Of a DNA stretch of 32,399 nucleotides, positions 16,414 to 25,365 are shown one piece after another. The position numbers and the translations under genes are program-made. The DNA lies in the NCBI GenBank assembly GCA_900547395.1, contig URGP01000023.1:1-32399 (forward strand). The letters run 5' to 3'. Position 1 is the stretch's first letter, and each line of letters begins with the position of its first letter. Below the pieces are notes generated by a model, which did no database searches, had not been told where the DNA came from, and saw only the letters and a list, made by a program, of their open reading frames with translations. This stretch comes from an uncultured Opitutales bacterium. Lineage in GTDB: Bacteria; Verrucomicrobiota; Verrucomicrobiia; Opitutales; Intestinicryptomonadaceae.

Positions 16414-17676
16414 TTATTTTTCCGACGGAGCGGATTTTTGGGATTTAGAAGCGATTTCTGCCTTTTGAACGGTCACTTGCCCCAAAAATTCCTTGATTTT
16501 CACAGGGTCTGCAATCGGCTTTCCGTCTTCGGCAATGGGAATGCCCTGCGGAGTTGAAGCATATGCAAGAGCCCCGTCGGCAACCCTGAGCTGTCCGTAC
16601 ATCACGACTTTATCGCCCTTCTGAAGCCCTTCAACCAAATAGTTTCCGTCGGGATAAAGCTGCCCTACTTTTACCTGAACTTTTGAAATCTTGTAAAGCG
16701 CACCTTCCGCCTTTTTCGCGACATAAACGAAATGCCCGACGTTGTCCACCTGTATTGCGGCATTCGGAACCAAAACGGCATTTTCGATTTTTTTCAGATT
16801 TAAAATAACTTTCACGGGCTGGTCGGGCCAGAAAACCAAATCTTTGTTGTCTAAAACCGCCCTCAAAACCAAAGTTGACGACGAATAGCGCGAACGGTTT
16901 TCGACCGCCTCAACCCTCGCCTTTGCACTGCGCTTTTGCGAAACCTTGTCGGCGACATAGGAAACGTCAAGCTCCAAGCCGTCGGGGCTGTTTTTCATTG
17001 CCGACTGAACTTCGAAATGCCTTGCGGCGGGAATAAAGAAGTCAACGTAAAGCTTGCGGGTTTCTTCAATGGTGGTAATCATTGAAGAGGCATTGTTGGC
17101 GTTTACAATGTTGCCCAAGTCTATGTTGAAAAAGCCCGCCTTGCCTGAAATCGGGGCGCGGACGTCGCACCAGTTCAAATTGATTTTTGCAAGCTCCAAA
17201 TCGGCTTCCGCGCTCTTTAACGCCGCTTCGTCCGACTGCACCTTTGAAACCAGCGCGTCATATGTCTGCTTTGAAACGAAATCCTGCTCGGCAAGCTTTT
17301 TGTTGCGCTGCATGTCGAGAGTGTCGATTTTAAACTGAGACTTCGCCATCTCAACCTGCGCTTCCGCCGCGAGAACATTTGCGCGGTACCTGCTCTTGTC
17401 TATTTCTGCGAGGATATCGCCCTCTTTTACATAGTCGCCCTGCTTGAAATTGATTTTTACAATCTGCCCCGTGACCTGCGGCACAACCTTGACGCTCTTA
17501 AAAGAATTTACCGTGCCCAAAGTGTCTATGAAGGAAAAGACATCTTGTTGGACGACATCTCCCAAAACAACTGCAGCGGGGGGAATTTGGCGCGCCTGCT
17601 GCGCTTTTTTTGCGCATCCTGAAAGCGCGGTTAACACTACAAAGGCCAATGCAATACTAAGTGTGTTCTTAATCAT
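16414..17676 (-). CDS. RND efflux periplasmic adaptor lipoprotein (AcrA/MexA-like)
   Basis: Membrane-fusion protein bridging pump and outer-membrane channel. The 420-residue protein has a lipoprotein signal peptide with lipobox LSGC (Cys21), the first half of the lipoyl domain (VVPQVTGQIVKINFKQGDYVKEGDILAEID), an alpha-helical hairpin at roughly residues 95-175, the second lipoyl half (NLNWCDVRAPISGKAGF) and a beta-barrel domain (TRKLYVDFFIPAARHFEV). The C-terminal tail rich in K, S and A is not conserved in the family. First gene of the three-gene operon; the A/T-rich 180 bp upstream is shared with the divergent LptF/G-type gene and must hold its promoter. No local regulator gene is adjacent. 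Confidence 0.92.
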   Translation of the reverse strand: MIKNTLSIALAFVVLTALSGCAKKAQQARQIPPAAVVLGDVVQQDVFSFIDTLGTVNSFKSVKVVPQVTGQIVKINFKQGDYVKEGDILAEIDKSRYRANVLAAEAQVEMAKSQFKIDTLDMQRNKKLAEQDFVSKQTYDALVSKVQSDEAALKSAEADLELAKINLNWCDVRAPISGKAGFFNIDLGNIVNANNASSMITTIEETRKLYVDFFIPAARHFEVQSAMKNSPDGLELDVSYVADKVSQKRSAKARVEAVENRSRYSSSTLVLRAVLDNKDLVFWPDQPVKVILNLKKIENAVLVPNAAIQVDNVGHFVYVAKKAEGALYKISKVQVKVGQLYPDGNYLVEGLQKGDKVVMYGQLRVADGALAYASTPQGIPIAEDGKPIADPVKIKEFLGQVTVQKAEIASKSQKSAPSEK

Positions 17677-17875
17677 AAAAAAGCTTCTATTTTATATGGA
17701 TTAAATAAAGCCATTTTTAATTTTATAAAAATAGTTCTTTTATCTCGATTGAATTAGGCAAAATTGTCAACCATAATATACGTCTTAGATAAATCATATC
17801 GTCTGCAAACGAAAAGAATATACATTAAAATATTGCTTTTTTCTCAAATTTGTTTTGGCTAATTTTTTAAGACAA

Positions 17876-19015
17876 ATGGGAACGCTCCACAAATACATAT
17901 TTAAACAGCTGCTCGGCGTATCGGCGATGACGGTCGGGCTGTTTGTTTTCGTGCTGGTAATCGGCAACGTCATAAAGGACGTAATGGGCGAGCTGGCGTC
18001 GGGCAAAATAGATTTTGGCATTTTCGCGTACACAATCGCCCTGATAATCCCCGCAATAATCCCCTACGCAATGCCGATGGGCGTATTGACCGCCATACTC
18101 CTCGTCTTCGGCAGAATGTCGGCGCAAAGCGAAATCGTGGCGATAAAGGCTTCGGGGCGTTCAATTTGGGATATTTCAGCCCCCGTGTTCTTTTTGGCGA
18201 TATTAGCATCGCTGTTTTCGGTGGGCATAAATTTTTACTACGCCCCCATGGCGCGCTTCGCCTACAAATCAATACTAAAAAACGCGATTGCCGAAAATCC
18301 CCTGCAATTCATAAAACCAGGGACTTTTGTCCGCGAATTTCCGGGATTTGTTATTTATTCAGATTCCGCGGAAGGCAACACTCTCAAAAACTTCCGCATT
18401 TGGGAGCTTGACAAATCAGGAGAAGTCAAAACTTCAACTATCGCGAAAACGGCAAACTTAACTTACGACGAAAATACTGACGCCATAGTTCTCACCTTAA
18501 ACAACGCCTCGTCCGACATACGCAGAAAATCCGACTCTGAAAATTTTTCAAAGCCCGTATATACCGCAAAGTTTGAAAAGGCTTCGGTAAGCTTAAACCT
18601 CGCCGAAATTTTGGGAACAAACAAACAGCGTAAAAAGCTTTCATATATGACATTCAACGAGCTGATGAAAGCCCGCTTTACCTACAACCCCAAAAAACTG
18701 CCCGAAACGCCTGAAAACATGTACCGAAACCGAATGAAGGTGCAAATTCAAATCCAAAAGAACTTTGCGATGGCATTTTCTATTTTTGCGATGGTGATTC
18801 TTGCCGTCCCTCTCGGCATAAAGGCTCAGCGCACCGAAACTTTCGCAAACCTCGCAATGGCGCTCGCGCTCGCGCTCGGATACTATCTGCTCATGGTCTT
18901 GATTTCGTGGCTTGAAAAATTCCCGAATCTGCGCCCCGATATTTTAATTTGGATACCCAACCTTCTCTTCCTTGCGCTCGGATTGGTTTTGCTTAAAAGA
19001 GCGTCCAAAAATTGA
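17876..19015 (+). CDS. LptF/LptG-type permease (YjgP/YjgQ family)
   Basis: Inner-membrane subunit of the lipopolysaccharide transporter (LptB2FG), which extracts LPS from the inner membrane. The 379-residue protein has the family layout: one helix near the N-terminus (LLGVSAMTVGLFVFVLVIGN), then two more (FAYTIALIIPAIIPYAMPMGV, SAPVFFLAILASLFSVGIN), a central periplasmic beta-jellyroll (about 150-270), then three C-terminal helices. MSAQSEIVAIKASGRS between helices is the conserved cytoplasmic coupling segment. The ATG at 17876 (MGTLHKYIFKQLL) matches the usual start; a TTG 21 bases earlier is less likely. Only one of the LptF/LptG pair is here; which one cannot be decided. Transcribed divergently from the efflux operon and ended by a bidirectional terminator. 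Confidence 0.9.
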   Translation: MGTLHKYIFKQLLGVSAMTVGLFVFVLVIGNVIKDVMGELASGKIDFGIFAYTIALIIPAIIPYAMPMGVLTAILLVFGRMSAQSEIVAIKASGRSIWDISAPVFFLAILASLFSVGINFYYAPMARFAYKSILKNAIAENPLQFIKPGTFVREFPGFVIYSDSAEGNTLKNFRIWELDKSGEVKTSTIAKTANLTYDENTDAIVLTLNNASSDIRRKSDSENFSKPVYTAKFEKASVSLNLAEILGTNKQRKKLSYMTFNELMKARFTYNPKKLPETPENMYRNRMKVQIQIQKNFAMAFSIFAMVILAVPLGIKAQRTETFANLAMALALALGYYLLMVLISWLEKFPNLRPDILIWIPNLLFLALGLVLLKRASKN

Positions 19016-19029
19016 TTTTGCAAGGCGCA

Positions 19030-19060
19030 AAAAAACGGGGCAAACGCCCCGTTTTTTTAT
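19030..19060. terminator. Bidirectional intrinsic terminator between LptF/G-type gene and argH
   Basis: ACGGGGC / GCCCCGT stem with an AAAC-type loop, flanked by seven A on one side and seven T on the other. It serves both converging genes. Confidence 0.92.
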
Positions 19061-19070
19061 TTGCATAAAA

Positions 19071-20483
19071 CTACTTTGAAAGAATTTTAAGCCAATGGGC
19101 AATGCGCCTTGCCGTCTGTTTCTTCCCCGGCATGCCGACTTTTTCGCGCATCGCTATCGCCCGCTTCAAGTCGAAAACGCTTTTCCAGTCGTCGCCCAAA
19201 AATTCGCAGACTTCCCTCGCTTCCTTGTCGCCAAGCTCGTTTATGGGAGTTTTTGTTTTTTCAGAAAGGGCGACCAACGCCCCGACATAGTGGTGCGCCT
19301 TTCTAAATGGAACACCGCGCATTACAAGATAGTCCGCCAAATCCGTCGCAAGCAAAAGCGGGTCGGAAACCGCCTCGGCGCACTTCTTCGCGTTAAATTC
19401 GATTTCCGAAACCGCGCCCGCAAGAACGTCAAGGCAAATCATAACCTGCTCGTAAGAATCGAATATCGCAGGCTTGTCTTCCTGCAAATCGCGGTTGTAC
19501 GTCAAAGGCAAACCTTTCACGAGCGTAAAAAGCGTATTCATGTTGCCGATAATCCTCGCGCTCTTTCCGCGCAAAAGCTCGAAAGAGTCCGGATTTTTCT
19601 TTTGCGGCATCAAGGAAGAACCCGTTGTGAAAGCGTCTGGAAGCTTTACGAAGGAAAATTCGGAAGTATTCCAAATTATGACGTCTTCGGCAATGCGCGA
19701 AAAATGCGCCGCCATAATCGAACAAGCCGATGCAAATTCCAAAAACACGTCCCTGTCCGAAACGGCATCCATGCTGTTTTGGGTGAGAACCGCCCTTCCC
19801 CTTGAATCTGTAAAGCCCATGATTTCGGCGGAAATCTCACGGTTTATGGGAAGAGTTGTTCCCGCAATCGCGCCCGAACCCAACGGGGATACGTTCGCCG
19901 ATTCATATACGTTTTGAAAGCGTTTAAAGTCCCTGTAAAGCATTTCAGTCCACGCCAATATGTGGTGCGCGGCACTGACGGGCTGGGCCCTCTGCAAGTG
20001 CGTATATCCGGGAATGAAAACGTCCGCGTTGCCCTTTGCAAGATTTACAAAAACATTCAAAAGAACCTCGATTTTGTCCTGCACCTTCAAGCACGCGCTT
20101 TTGAAAAAGAGACGCATGTCGGTTGCAACCTGGTCGTTGCGGCTTCGCCCTGTATGGAGCTTTGCGGCGGCGGGGGCAATTTTTGTGAGAGCCTGCTCGA
20201 TATTCATGTGCACGTCTTCAAGAGCGGTGTCCCATTTGAATTTGCCCTCGCTTATCAGGTCTGAAATTTTGTTTAATCCGTTTAAAATCTCGCTGCATTC
20301 TTCTTCTGTTATGATGCCGCAGCTTGCGAGCATTTCAGCCTGGGCGCAAGAGCCCTGAATGTCGAAATACGCAAGCTTTCTGTCAAACGACACCGATTCG
20401 CCGAACCTAAGCATAAGTTCGCTCGGAGCCTCTGAAAATCTGCCGCCCCAGCTTGCCTGTTTACAGTCTTTTGTCTTTTTCAT
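19071..20483 (-). CDS. argH: Argininosuccinate lyase
   Basis: Last step of arginine biosynthesis: splits argininosuccinate into arginine and fumarate. The 470-residue protein has the fumarase/aspartase superfamily fold. Seen directly are [13 protein letters not shown] at the N-terminus, DVHMNIE, the [13 protein letters not shown] signature, the catalytic-histidine region [16 protein letters not shown], and the flexible catalytic-serine loop [13 protein letters not shown] (S289/S290). All expected active-site residues are present and the length is usual. It stands alone, convergent with the LptF/G-type gene and 38 bp downstream of the YadS-like gene on the same strand; no other arg gene is nearby. 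Confidence 0.97.
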   Translation of the reverse strand: MKKTKDCKQASWGGRFSEAPSELMLRFGESVSFDRKLAYFDIQGSCAQAEMLASCGIITEEECSEILNGLNKISDLISEGKFKWDTALEDVHMNIEQALTKIAPAAAKLHTGRSRNDQVATDMRLFFKSACLKVQDKIEVLLNVFVNLAKGNADVFIPGYTHLQRAQPVSAAHHILAWTEMLYRDFKRFQNVYESANVSPLGSGAIAGTTLPINREISAEIMGFTDSRGRAVLTQNSMDAVSDRDVFLEFASACSIMAAHFSRIAEDVIIWNTSEFSFVKLPDAFTTGSSLMPQKKNPDSFELLRGKSARIIGNMNTLFTLVKGLPLTYNRDLQEDKPAIFDSYEQVMICLDVLAGAVSEIEFNAKKCAEAVSDPLLLATDLADYLVMRGVPFRKAHHYVGALVALSEKTKTPINELGDKEAREVCEFLGDDWKSVFDLKRAIAMREKVGMPGKKQTARRIAHWLKILSK

Positions 20484-20521
20484 GATTACAAATAAATTTA
20501 AGCCTCAAATTTTTACAAGTT

Positions 20522-21139
20522 TTATTTAAAACGCCAATGCCACTTTATGGTACACGCCCTGATTGCAAAAACAACTATCCCCGAAAGAATGGGCATTGAA
20601 GTAAGCCACAAAACAAAAAGCCCCGCAAGTGCGGCCGACGCGTAAAATTCGCCCCTGAAAATAAACGGCTGGCGCGTAAGGCATATGTCGCGCAAAAATC
20701 CCCCGCCGCAACCGGTCAAAACTCCCATCAAAACGGCGATTTCAACACTGCCCGAAGTTTCAATTCCAATCATGTACCCCTGCACCGCGAAAAGCGAAAG
20801 CCCGACGGCGTCGAACCAGTTTACGATGTTTTCACGGCGCGCAAGCCGCTTGCCGAATATGTAAAAAACAAGAGATGTCAAAAAGCAGATGTTTAGCGAA
20901 TACAAATATTTGTCGTGAAGCCAAAAGACGTTTCTGCCCAAAATAAGGTCGCGCACAGTTCCCCCGCCTATTCCCGCAACCGCTCCGACGATAAAGCACC
21001 CGATAGGGTCCAAATCCTTTTTCAATGCGGCGATGGCGCCCGAAGCGGCAAATGCCACCAAGCCCAAAACTTCTATTGCAATTACAATGTTTTCGGGCTT
21101 TGCCGCAAGCTCGGCAATATCTTTTAGCGAAAAATCCAT
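20522..21139 (-). CDS. YadS/UPF0126 family (TRIC-like) membrane protein
   Basis: A 205-residue integral membrane protein made of two homologous three-helix halves. Each half carries the family signature, GGGTVRDLILGR in the first and GGGFLRDICLTRQP in the second. The family resembles TRIC cation channels and some members have been linked to glycine uptake; no substrate can be assigned from sequence. The N-terminus has a short polar segment before the first helix (IVIAIEVLGLVAFAASGAIAAL). Same strand as argH with 38 bp between them and no terminator seen, so they may be cotranscribed. Its upstream region is shared with the divergent GntR-type regulator. Confidence 0.85.
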   Translation of the reverse strand: MDFSLKDIAELAAKPENIVIAIEVLGLVAFAASGAIAALKKDLDPIGCFIVGAVAGIGGGTVRDLILGRNVFWLHDKYLYSLNICFLTSLVFYIFGKRLARRENIVNWFDAVGLSLFAVQGYMIGIETSGSVEIAVLMGVLTGCGGGFLRDICLTRQPFIFRGEFYASAALAGLFVLWLTSMPILSGIVVFAIRACTIKWHWRFK

Positions 21140-21237
21140 CTCTATTTTTATTTGTCGAAATTAAACGCGATAAAAATAAAAAACACAATTTCAATCTTCA
21201 TTTCCCGATGTTTTTTGGAAAAATGAAAGCCATATTA

Positions 21238-21288
21238 AACTGTTATGCGTTTTTGCTTGCAATTTGGAACAGTACGACCATAACAGTT
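21238..21288. promoter_or_regulatory. Inverted repeat, possible operator of the GntR-type regulator
   Basis: AACTGTTATG (21238-21247) and its exact complement CATAACAGTT (21279-21288) form 10-bp arms separated by 31 bp. A further AACAGT half-site occurs at 21268-21273. The site lies between the divergent YadS-like gene and the regulator gene, 33 bp before the regulator ATG, where an autoregulatory operator would be expected. The wide gap suggests two dimers and a DNA loop, or chance. Confidence 0.4.
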
Positions 21289-21320
21289 GTTTTTACACAA
21301 AAAACAAAAGTTTGACTGAT

Positions 21321-22337
21321 ATGTTAAAAAAGCTTGCTTCTGAATTAAAAGTTTCGCACGTTCCAAAATCCAAATTCATTGAAAATTTCATAATCGACAT
21401 GATAAACGACGGAAAGCTGAAAAAAGGCTCAAAGCTTCCGTCAATAAACGAACTTGCAAACAGCTGCAAAATAGCCCGAGAAACCGTAGTTAAAAGCTAC
21501 AACCTCTTAAAGAGCAAAGGCTTGGTCGAATCAAGGCATGGCAAGGGCTTTATAGTGATAAAATCAAAATACAGGAAAGTCGCAAACGTGTTCGTCCTGC
21601 TTGACGTGATGAGCAACGCCTACAAGGAGCAGCTCGTGCGCGGAATAAACGAAAATATCGGCGGGAAAGTCCAAATAACCTACAACGCCCACCGCTACAA
21701 CGCCGAAGCCTTCATAAACTGCATTGAAAACGCTATCGGCAGGTTTGAATACTACGTCATTTTCGCGATGCGCGACAAGACCACCTTCAAATCGGTCTTA
21801 AAAATTCCGCAAAACAAGCTGATGCTTTTGGACGTCCCCGCAAACATCAAAGACTGCGACTGCGCCCAAATTTACCAAAATAGCGACATAAACTTCAAGC
21901 GCGCCCTCTCGGAAGCTCTTCCGCACCTTAAAAAGTACAAGAAGTTCTACATGGTTTTCGACCCCGCACACCACCACCCCGTTGAGCGTGTTGACGCCTT
22001 TAAAGATTTCTGCAATGAAAATAATTTCCATTGCGAAATTCTGCAGTCTTTCGACAAGTCAAAGCTCGAAAGGGAAACTTTCTGGATGATAATGTCGGAC
22101 ATTCATTTGGTTGACCTTCTGCTTTTCGCAAAAGAATTAAACCTGAAAGTAAAGGACGATTTCGGCGTAATTACCTATGACGACACCCCGATGAAAAAAG
22201 TCGTGGCGGACGGAGTGGCGACAATTTCAATAGATTTTTACAACATGGGAAAACTTGTCGCAGAGCAGCTTCAAAATTGGAATCCGGAGCTTAAACTAAC
22301 GGTAGATTCCATTTTCACAAGGCGTTCTACCGTATAA
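21321..22337 (+). CDS. GntR-family transcriptional regulator with a periplasmic-binding-protein-like sensor domain
   Basis: A 338-residue DNA-binding regulator. The N-terminal 75 residues are a GntR winged helix: FIIDMINDGKLKKGSKLPSINELANSCKIARETVVKSYNLL (in parts, ending in the wing GLVESRHGKGFIV). The rest (about 85-335) looks like the LacI/ribose-binding-protein fold (VFVLLDVMSNAYKEQLVRGIN, then FGVITYDDTPMKKVVADGVATISID and GKLVAEQL), which in this architecture usually senses a sugar. The ATG at 21321 is preferred; an in-frame TTG at 21264 would add 19 residues and run through the possible operator. There is no clear target gene adjacent, apart from the divergent membrane protein. Ligand unknown. 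Confidence 0.83.
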   Translation: MLKKLASELKVSHVPKSKFIENFIIDMINDGKLKKGSKLPSINELANSCKIARETVVKSYNLLKSKGLVESRHGKGFIVIKSKYRKVANVFVLLDVMSNAYKEQLVRGINENIGGKVQITYNAHRYNAEAFINCIENAIGRFEYYVIFAMRDKTTFKSVLKIPQNKLMLLDVPANIKDCDCAQIYQNSDINFKRALSEALPHLKKYKKFYMVFDPAHHHPVERVDAFKDFCNENNFHCEILQSFDKSKLERETFWMIMSDIHLVDLLLFAKELNLKVKDDFGVITYDDTPMKKVVADGVATISIDFYNMGKLVAEQLQNWNPELKLTVDSIFTRRSTV

Positions 22338-22372
22338 AACTCTGCCGTATAAAGTTTCGCATTCCACCAAAA

Positions 22373-22404
22373 AAAAGGCGCACCTTAAAAAAGATGCGCC
22401 TTAA
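22373..22404. terminator. Bidirectional intrinsic terminator between the regulator and skp-like genes
   Basis: AAGGCGCA / TGCGCCTT stem with eight A residues on the left, which are a T run on the minus strand just after the Skp-like gene. It also lies 35 bp after the regulator's stop codon. Confidence 0.85.
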
Positions 22405-22424
22405 AAATTTTTACGCCACTGGGC

Positions 22425-22964
22425 TTATTTTGACGCGCCAGCATTCAAAGTCGCGATTACGTCTTCGGTTATGTCGGCAGTCGGCTTTGAGAAATACGCC
22501 GCGCTCTTTTCCAAAACGAAGTCCGCCTTCTTGTCAGCCGCGATTTTTTCGATTACTTTGACGATTTCCTTGCGGTGTTCGGCGATGACTTCCTTTTGCT
22601 GGTTTGCCAACTTTTCCTGCGCCTGACGCTTGATTCCCGCCATTGACGCCTGAATTTGCTGGATTTCCTGCGCCTTGGGGGCGATTTCCTTATTTACGAT
22701 TTCCTGTTTTGCGGCTTCGGCCAAAGCGGGATTCTTTAATTTTTCTTCGCTTTTTTTGGCTTCTTCAACCAATGCCTTCACCTTGTCGTCCATGGCTTTC
22801 AATTCCGCGTTTGCGGAAGTGATTGCGGACTGGAACTGTTCCATTACAGTCTTTGTCTTGTAATAGTTCTTGTGAACTTGTGCGATATCCACAACAAAGA
22901 TTGTGGTGTTTGCATAAAGCGCGGCAGAAGCTGCCAGCATTGCGATTGCTATTAGTTTTTTCAT
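22425..22964 (-). CDS. Skp/OmpH-family periplasmic chaperone
   Basis: A 179-residue exported protein predicted to hold unfolded outer-membrane proteins on their way to BamA. It has a signal peptide (MKKLIAIAMLAASAALYA) and the typical opening strand IFVVDIAQVHKNYYKT, then a long alpha-helical coiled coil rich in A, K, E and Q (about residues 40-135), and a final short beta segment (ADFVLEKSAAYFSKPTADIT) ending DVIATLNAGASK, the usual OmpH C-terminus. AAGG eight bases upstream is the ribosome-binding site. It follows bamA by 40 bp on the same strand, the standard neighbourhood for this chaperone. Symbol skp is plausible, but homology is family-level only. Confidence 0.9.
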   Translation of the reverse strand: MKKLIAIAMLAASAALYANTTIFVVDIAQVHKNYYKTKTVMEQFQSAITSANAELKAMDDKVKALVEEAKKSEEKLKNPALAEAAKQEIVNKEIAPKAQEIQQIQASMAGIKRQAQEKLANQQKEVIAEHRKEIVKVIEKIAADKKADFVLEKSAAYFSKPTADITEDVIATLNAGASK

Positions 22965-23004
22965 ATTTTTACCTTTTTTAAGAAATTATCTATTATTATA
23001 AGAA

Positions 23005-25365
23005 TTAGAATACTGTACCAAACGAGAAATTAAATTGCAAGCCTTCATCGTTATATTTTCCCGTGGTGAGCGGCATACCCAAATCTATTCTCATGGGTGC
23101 GCCCATAATCATGATTCTGAAACCTATGCCGAAGTCATCGTTGTAGTCGCTTGCATTCCAGTCCCAAGAGCTTGAATTAACGAAACCCCAGTCGTAAAAG
23201 ACTGCAATTCTTAACGGCTCTATAATCTGGTATGAATATTCCAAAGAAAAATACGCAAAAGTGTTGCCGCCCTCCGGCTCGTCGGAAGGCTGTTCGATGG
23301 GACCCACCCTGCGGTACTTGAAGCCGCGCATGTTGTACGCGCCGCCTAGGAAGTATCTTTCAAAGAAAGGAACTTCCTTGCCGTCGTAGCCGGTCACAGA
23401 CCCTGTGCGCCCTACGATTGAAAACACTTGATTGCCGTATTTGAAAATCGGCAGATTTCCGAAATATTTAGACATCGGAACCCACCAGCCGGCTCTCGCC
23501 TCTACGCGGTATAGATTTGTGTCGCCCTGCAACGGTCCGCCTGCGACCTGCTGCAAGAACTCAAAACGCGTGCCCGAAGTCGGCATCATGAGGTTGTCGC
23601 GAGCCTCGCGCAAAAAGCTCAATGATATTTGAGAAATGGAGCGGTTGCCCTCCTCTTTCTTGATTACCTGCGGGGCGTCTCTTGAAAGATCGTAAATTTT
23701 CACGTTTTCAATGGTGTAGCCAAGGCGCGCTTCGACAAGCTCGAACAAATACTTTCTTATGTAGTGCGTCATGCCCGTGCGAAGCTCTGAATAGTCGTCG
23801 GAATAATATCCCGTGTCGGTGCGGTAAAGCTCAAAGCCGTAAGCCAAGTTGCGGTTGAAAACATACGGATTTTCAAAGCTGAGCGAAACCTGATTTGCGT
23901 CAAAGCCCAAAGACGCCCTGAGCCTGAATTTCTGACCCGCGCCCTGAAACATGTTTTTGTAGTTTAAAATGTCGAAGTTGCTCTGCGAAAGCTCGGCAGT
24001 CACGACAAAGCTTTCAACCGTGCTGAACCCCGCGCCAAAGACCACGTTGCCCGTGTGCCCCTCTTTAACGATTACGCGCAAATCCCTGCGCCCCGGAATA
24101 TTCGTGGCTTCGGGTTCGAGGCTCACTTCGTCGAAAAACCTCGTGCTTTGCAGGCGCATTTCGGAGTCCTTCATCAAGTCCAAATAAAACACGTCGCCCG
24201 GAGCAAGAGCAAGCTCGCGCAAAATGACTTCGCTTTTGGTTTTGGTGTTGCCCTGAATGTTTATAGACTCCAAATAGAATTTTTCGCCCTCGTAAATTTC
24301 AATTATGAGGTCGATTTCCCCCTTTTCCAAATTCGGGCGGCGCAATGCCCTGACATTGGTGTCGAGATAGCCGAACTGCCCGTAAAAGTTTTTAACCCAA
24401 TCCACGGAGCTGTCAACCAGAGCGGGAGAGAAGACGTCGCCCGGCTGAATGTCCAAGCCCTCGTTAAGCGTTTTTGAATCGAATAGCTTGTTGTTTTTGA
24501 ATGTTATTTTGCCCGCCTTGTACTGCTTGCCCTCGTCGACGGCTATAACGATGTCCATATCGCCGGGGTTGGAGGCGTCGGGAAATTCAAAGCGCACTTT
24601 GGAATCGTCGATTTTTACGTCCAAAAAGCCGTTGTTGCGGTAGTGCTGTTTTAACAAATTTATGTCGTTTTGAAAATCGTCGTTGTTGAACCTGCCCGCG
24701 TCCGTAAGATAAGATATGAGCCAAATCCAAGTCGAAGTTTTCATTTGGTCTTCAAGCTCGCCGCCGCTTATGTGCGCGTTGCCTTCAAAGCGGATATTCT
24801 GTATTTTTATGTCTTCGCCCTCGTCGATGTTAAACACGACAACGCCAATCCCCGCTTCGTCGTTTCGGCGGATTTCGGCATTTGCCTTGGCGAACGCATA
24901 ACCCTTTTTGCGGTAAAATTCGACAATCTTGTCGGAATCCCTCGAAATGCGCCTGTCGTCCAAGACGCCGCCCGCCTCGCTTGTTATCTGCTCGATTATG
25001 CGCGAATTTGAGTAGCTTTTGTTGCCGCGCAAAACAATTTGGGAGATGCGGTATTTGGGCCTTACATTCAAAACCAAATCGAGATTGCCGAATGAATTTA
25101 AATTGCGCTTGACCTCGACCGCATCGTACAAATCCGTATCGTAGAGGGATTTTATCGAAAGATCCAAAGAATGCTGGTCGAACGGCTGCCCCGAACGCAG
25201 TTTTATGTGCGACAAAACGGCGTCCTTTGAAACATACTGGGGGCCTGAAATTTCAACGGCAATGTTCCCCACCGTCATATTCTGCCCGTACTGGGCGAAA
25301 AGTTCAGCAGTGAAAAACGGCACAAATGCCGCCGCCAAAATAAAATACTTTCTAATAAACATCAT
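23005..25365 (-). CDS. bamA: Outer membrane protein assembly factor BamA
   Basis: Central subunit of the machinery that folds and inserts beta-barrel outer-membrane proteins. The 786-residue product has a signal peptide (FILAAAFVPFFTAELFAQ), about five POTRA repeats (roughly residues 30-420; examples are KYRISQIVLRGNKSYSNS, IKIQNIRFEGNAHISGG and FYLESINIQGNTKTKSE) and an Omp85 beta barrel. The conserved barrel motif region includes FFERYFLGGAYNMRGF (the VRGF-type loop) and the protein ends LQFNFSFGTVF with the terminal aromatic residue expected for barrel insertion. Start ATG at 25365 or 25362 lies inside the end of dnaB (14 or 11 shared bases) and no Shine-Dalgarno sequence is clear, so translation is probably coupled to dnaB. 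Confidence 0.95.
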   Translation of the reverse strand: MMFIRKYFILAAAFVPFFTAELFAQYGQNMTVGNIAVEISGPQYVSKDAVLSHIKLRSGQPFDQHSLDLSIKSLYDTDLYDAVEVKRNLNSFGNLDLVLNVRPKYRISQIVLRGNKSYSNSRIIEQITSEAGGVLDDRRISRDSDKIVEFYRKKGYAFAKANAEIRRNDEAGIGVVVFNIDEGEDIKIQNIRFEGNAHISGGELEDQMKTSTWIWLISYLTDAGRFNNDDFQNDINLLKQHYRNNGFLDVKIDDSKVRFEFPDASNPGDMDIVIAVDEGKQYKAGKITFKNNKLFDSKTLNEGLDIQPGDVFSPALVDSSVDWVKNFYGQFGYLDTNVRALRRPNLEKGEIDLIIEIYEGEKFYLESINIQGNTKTKSEVILRELALAPGDVFYLDLMKDSEMRLQSTRFFDEVSLEPEATNIPGRRDLRVIVKEGHTGNVVFGAGFSTVESFVVTAELSQSNFDILNYKNMFQGAGQKFRLRASLGFDANQVSLSFENPYVFNRNLAYGFELYRTDTGYYSDDYSELRTGMTHYIRKYLFELVEARLGYTIENVKIYDLSRDAPQVIKKEEGNRSISQISLSFLREARDNLMMPTSGTRFEFLQQVAGGPLQGDTNLYRVEARAGWWVPMSKYFGNLPIFKYGNQVFSIVGRTGSVTGYDGKEVPFFERYFLGGAYNMRGFKYRRVGPIEQPSDEPEGGNTFAYFSLEYSYQIIEPLRIAVFYDWGFVNSSSWDWNASDYNDDFGIGFRIMIMGAPMRIDLGMPLTTGKYNDEGLQFNFSFGTVF

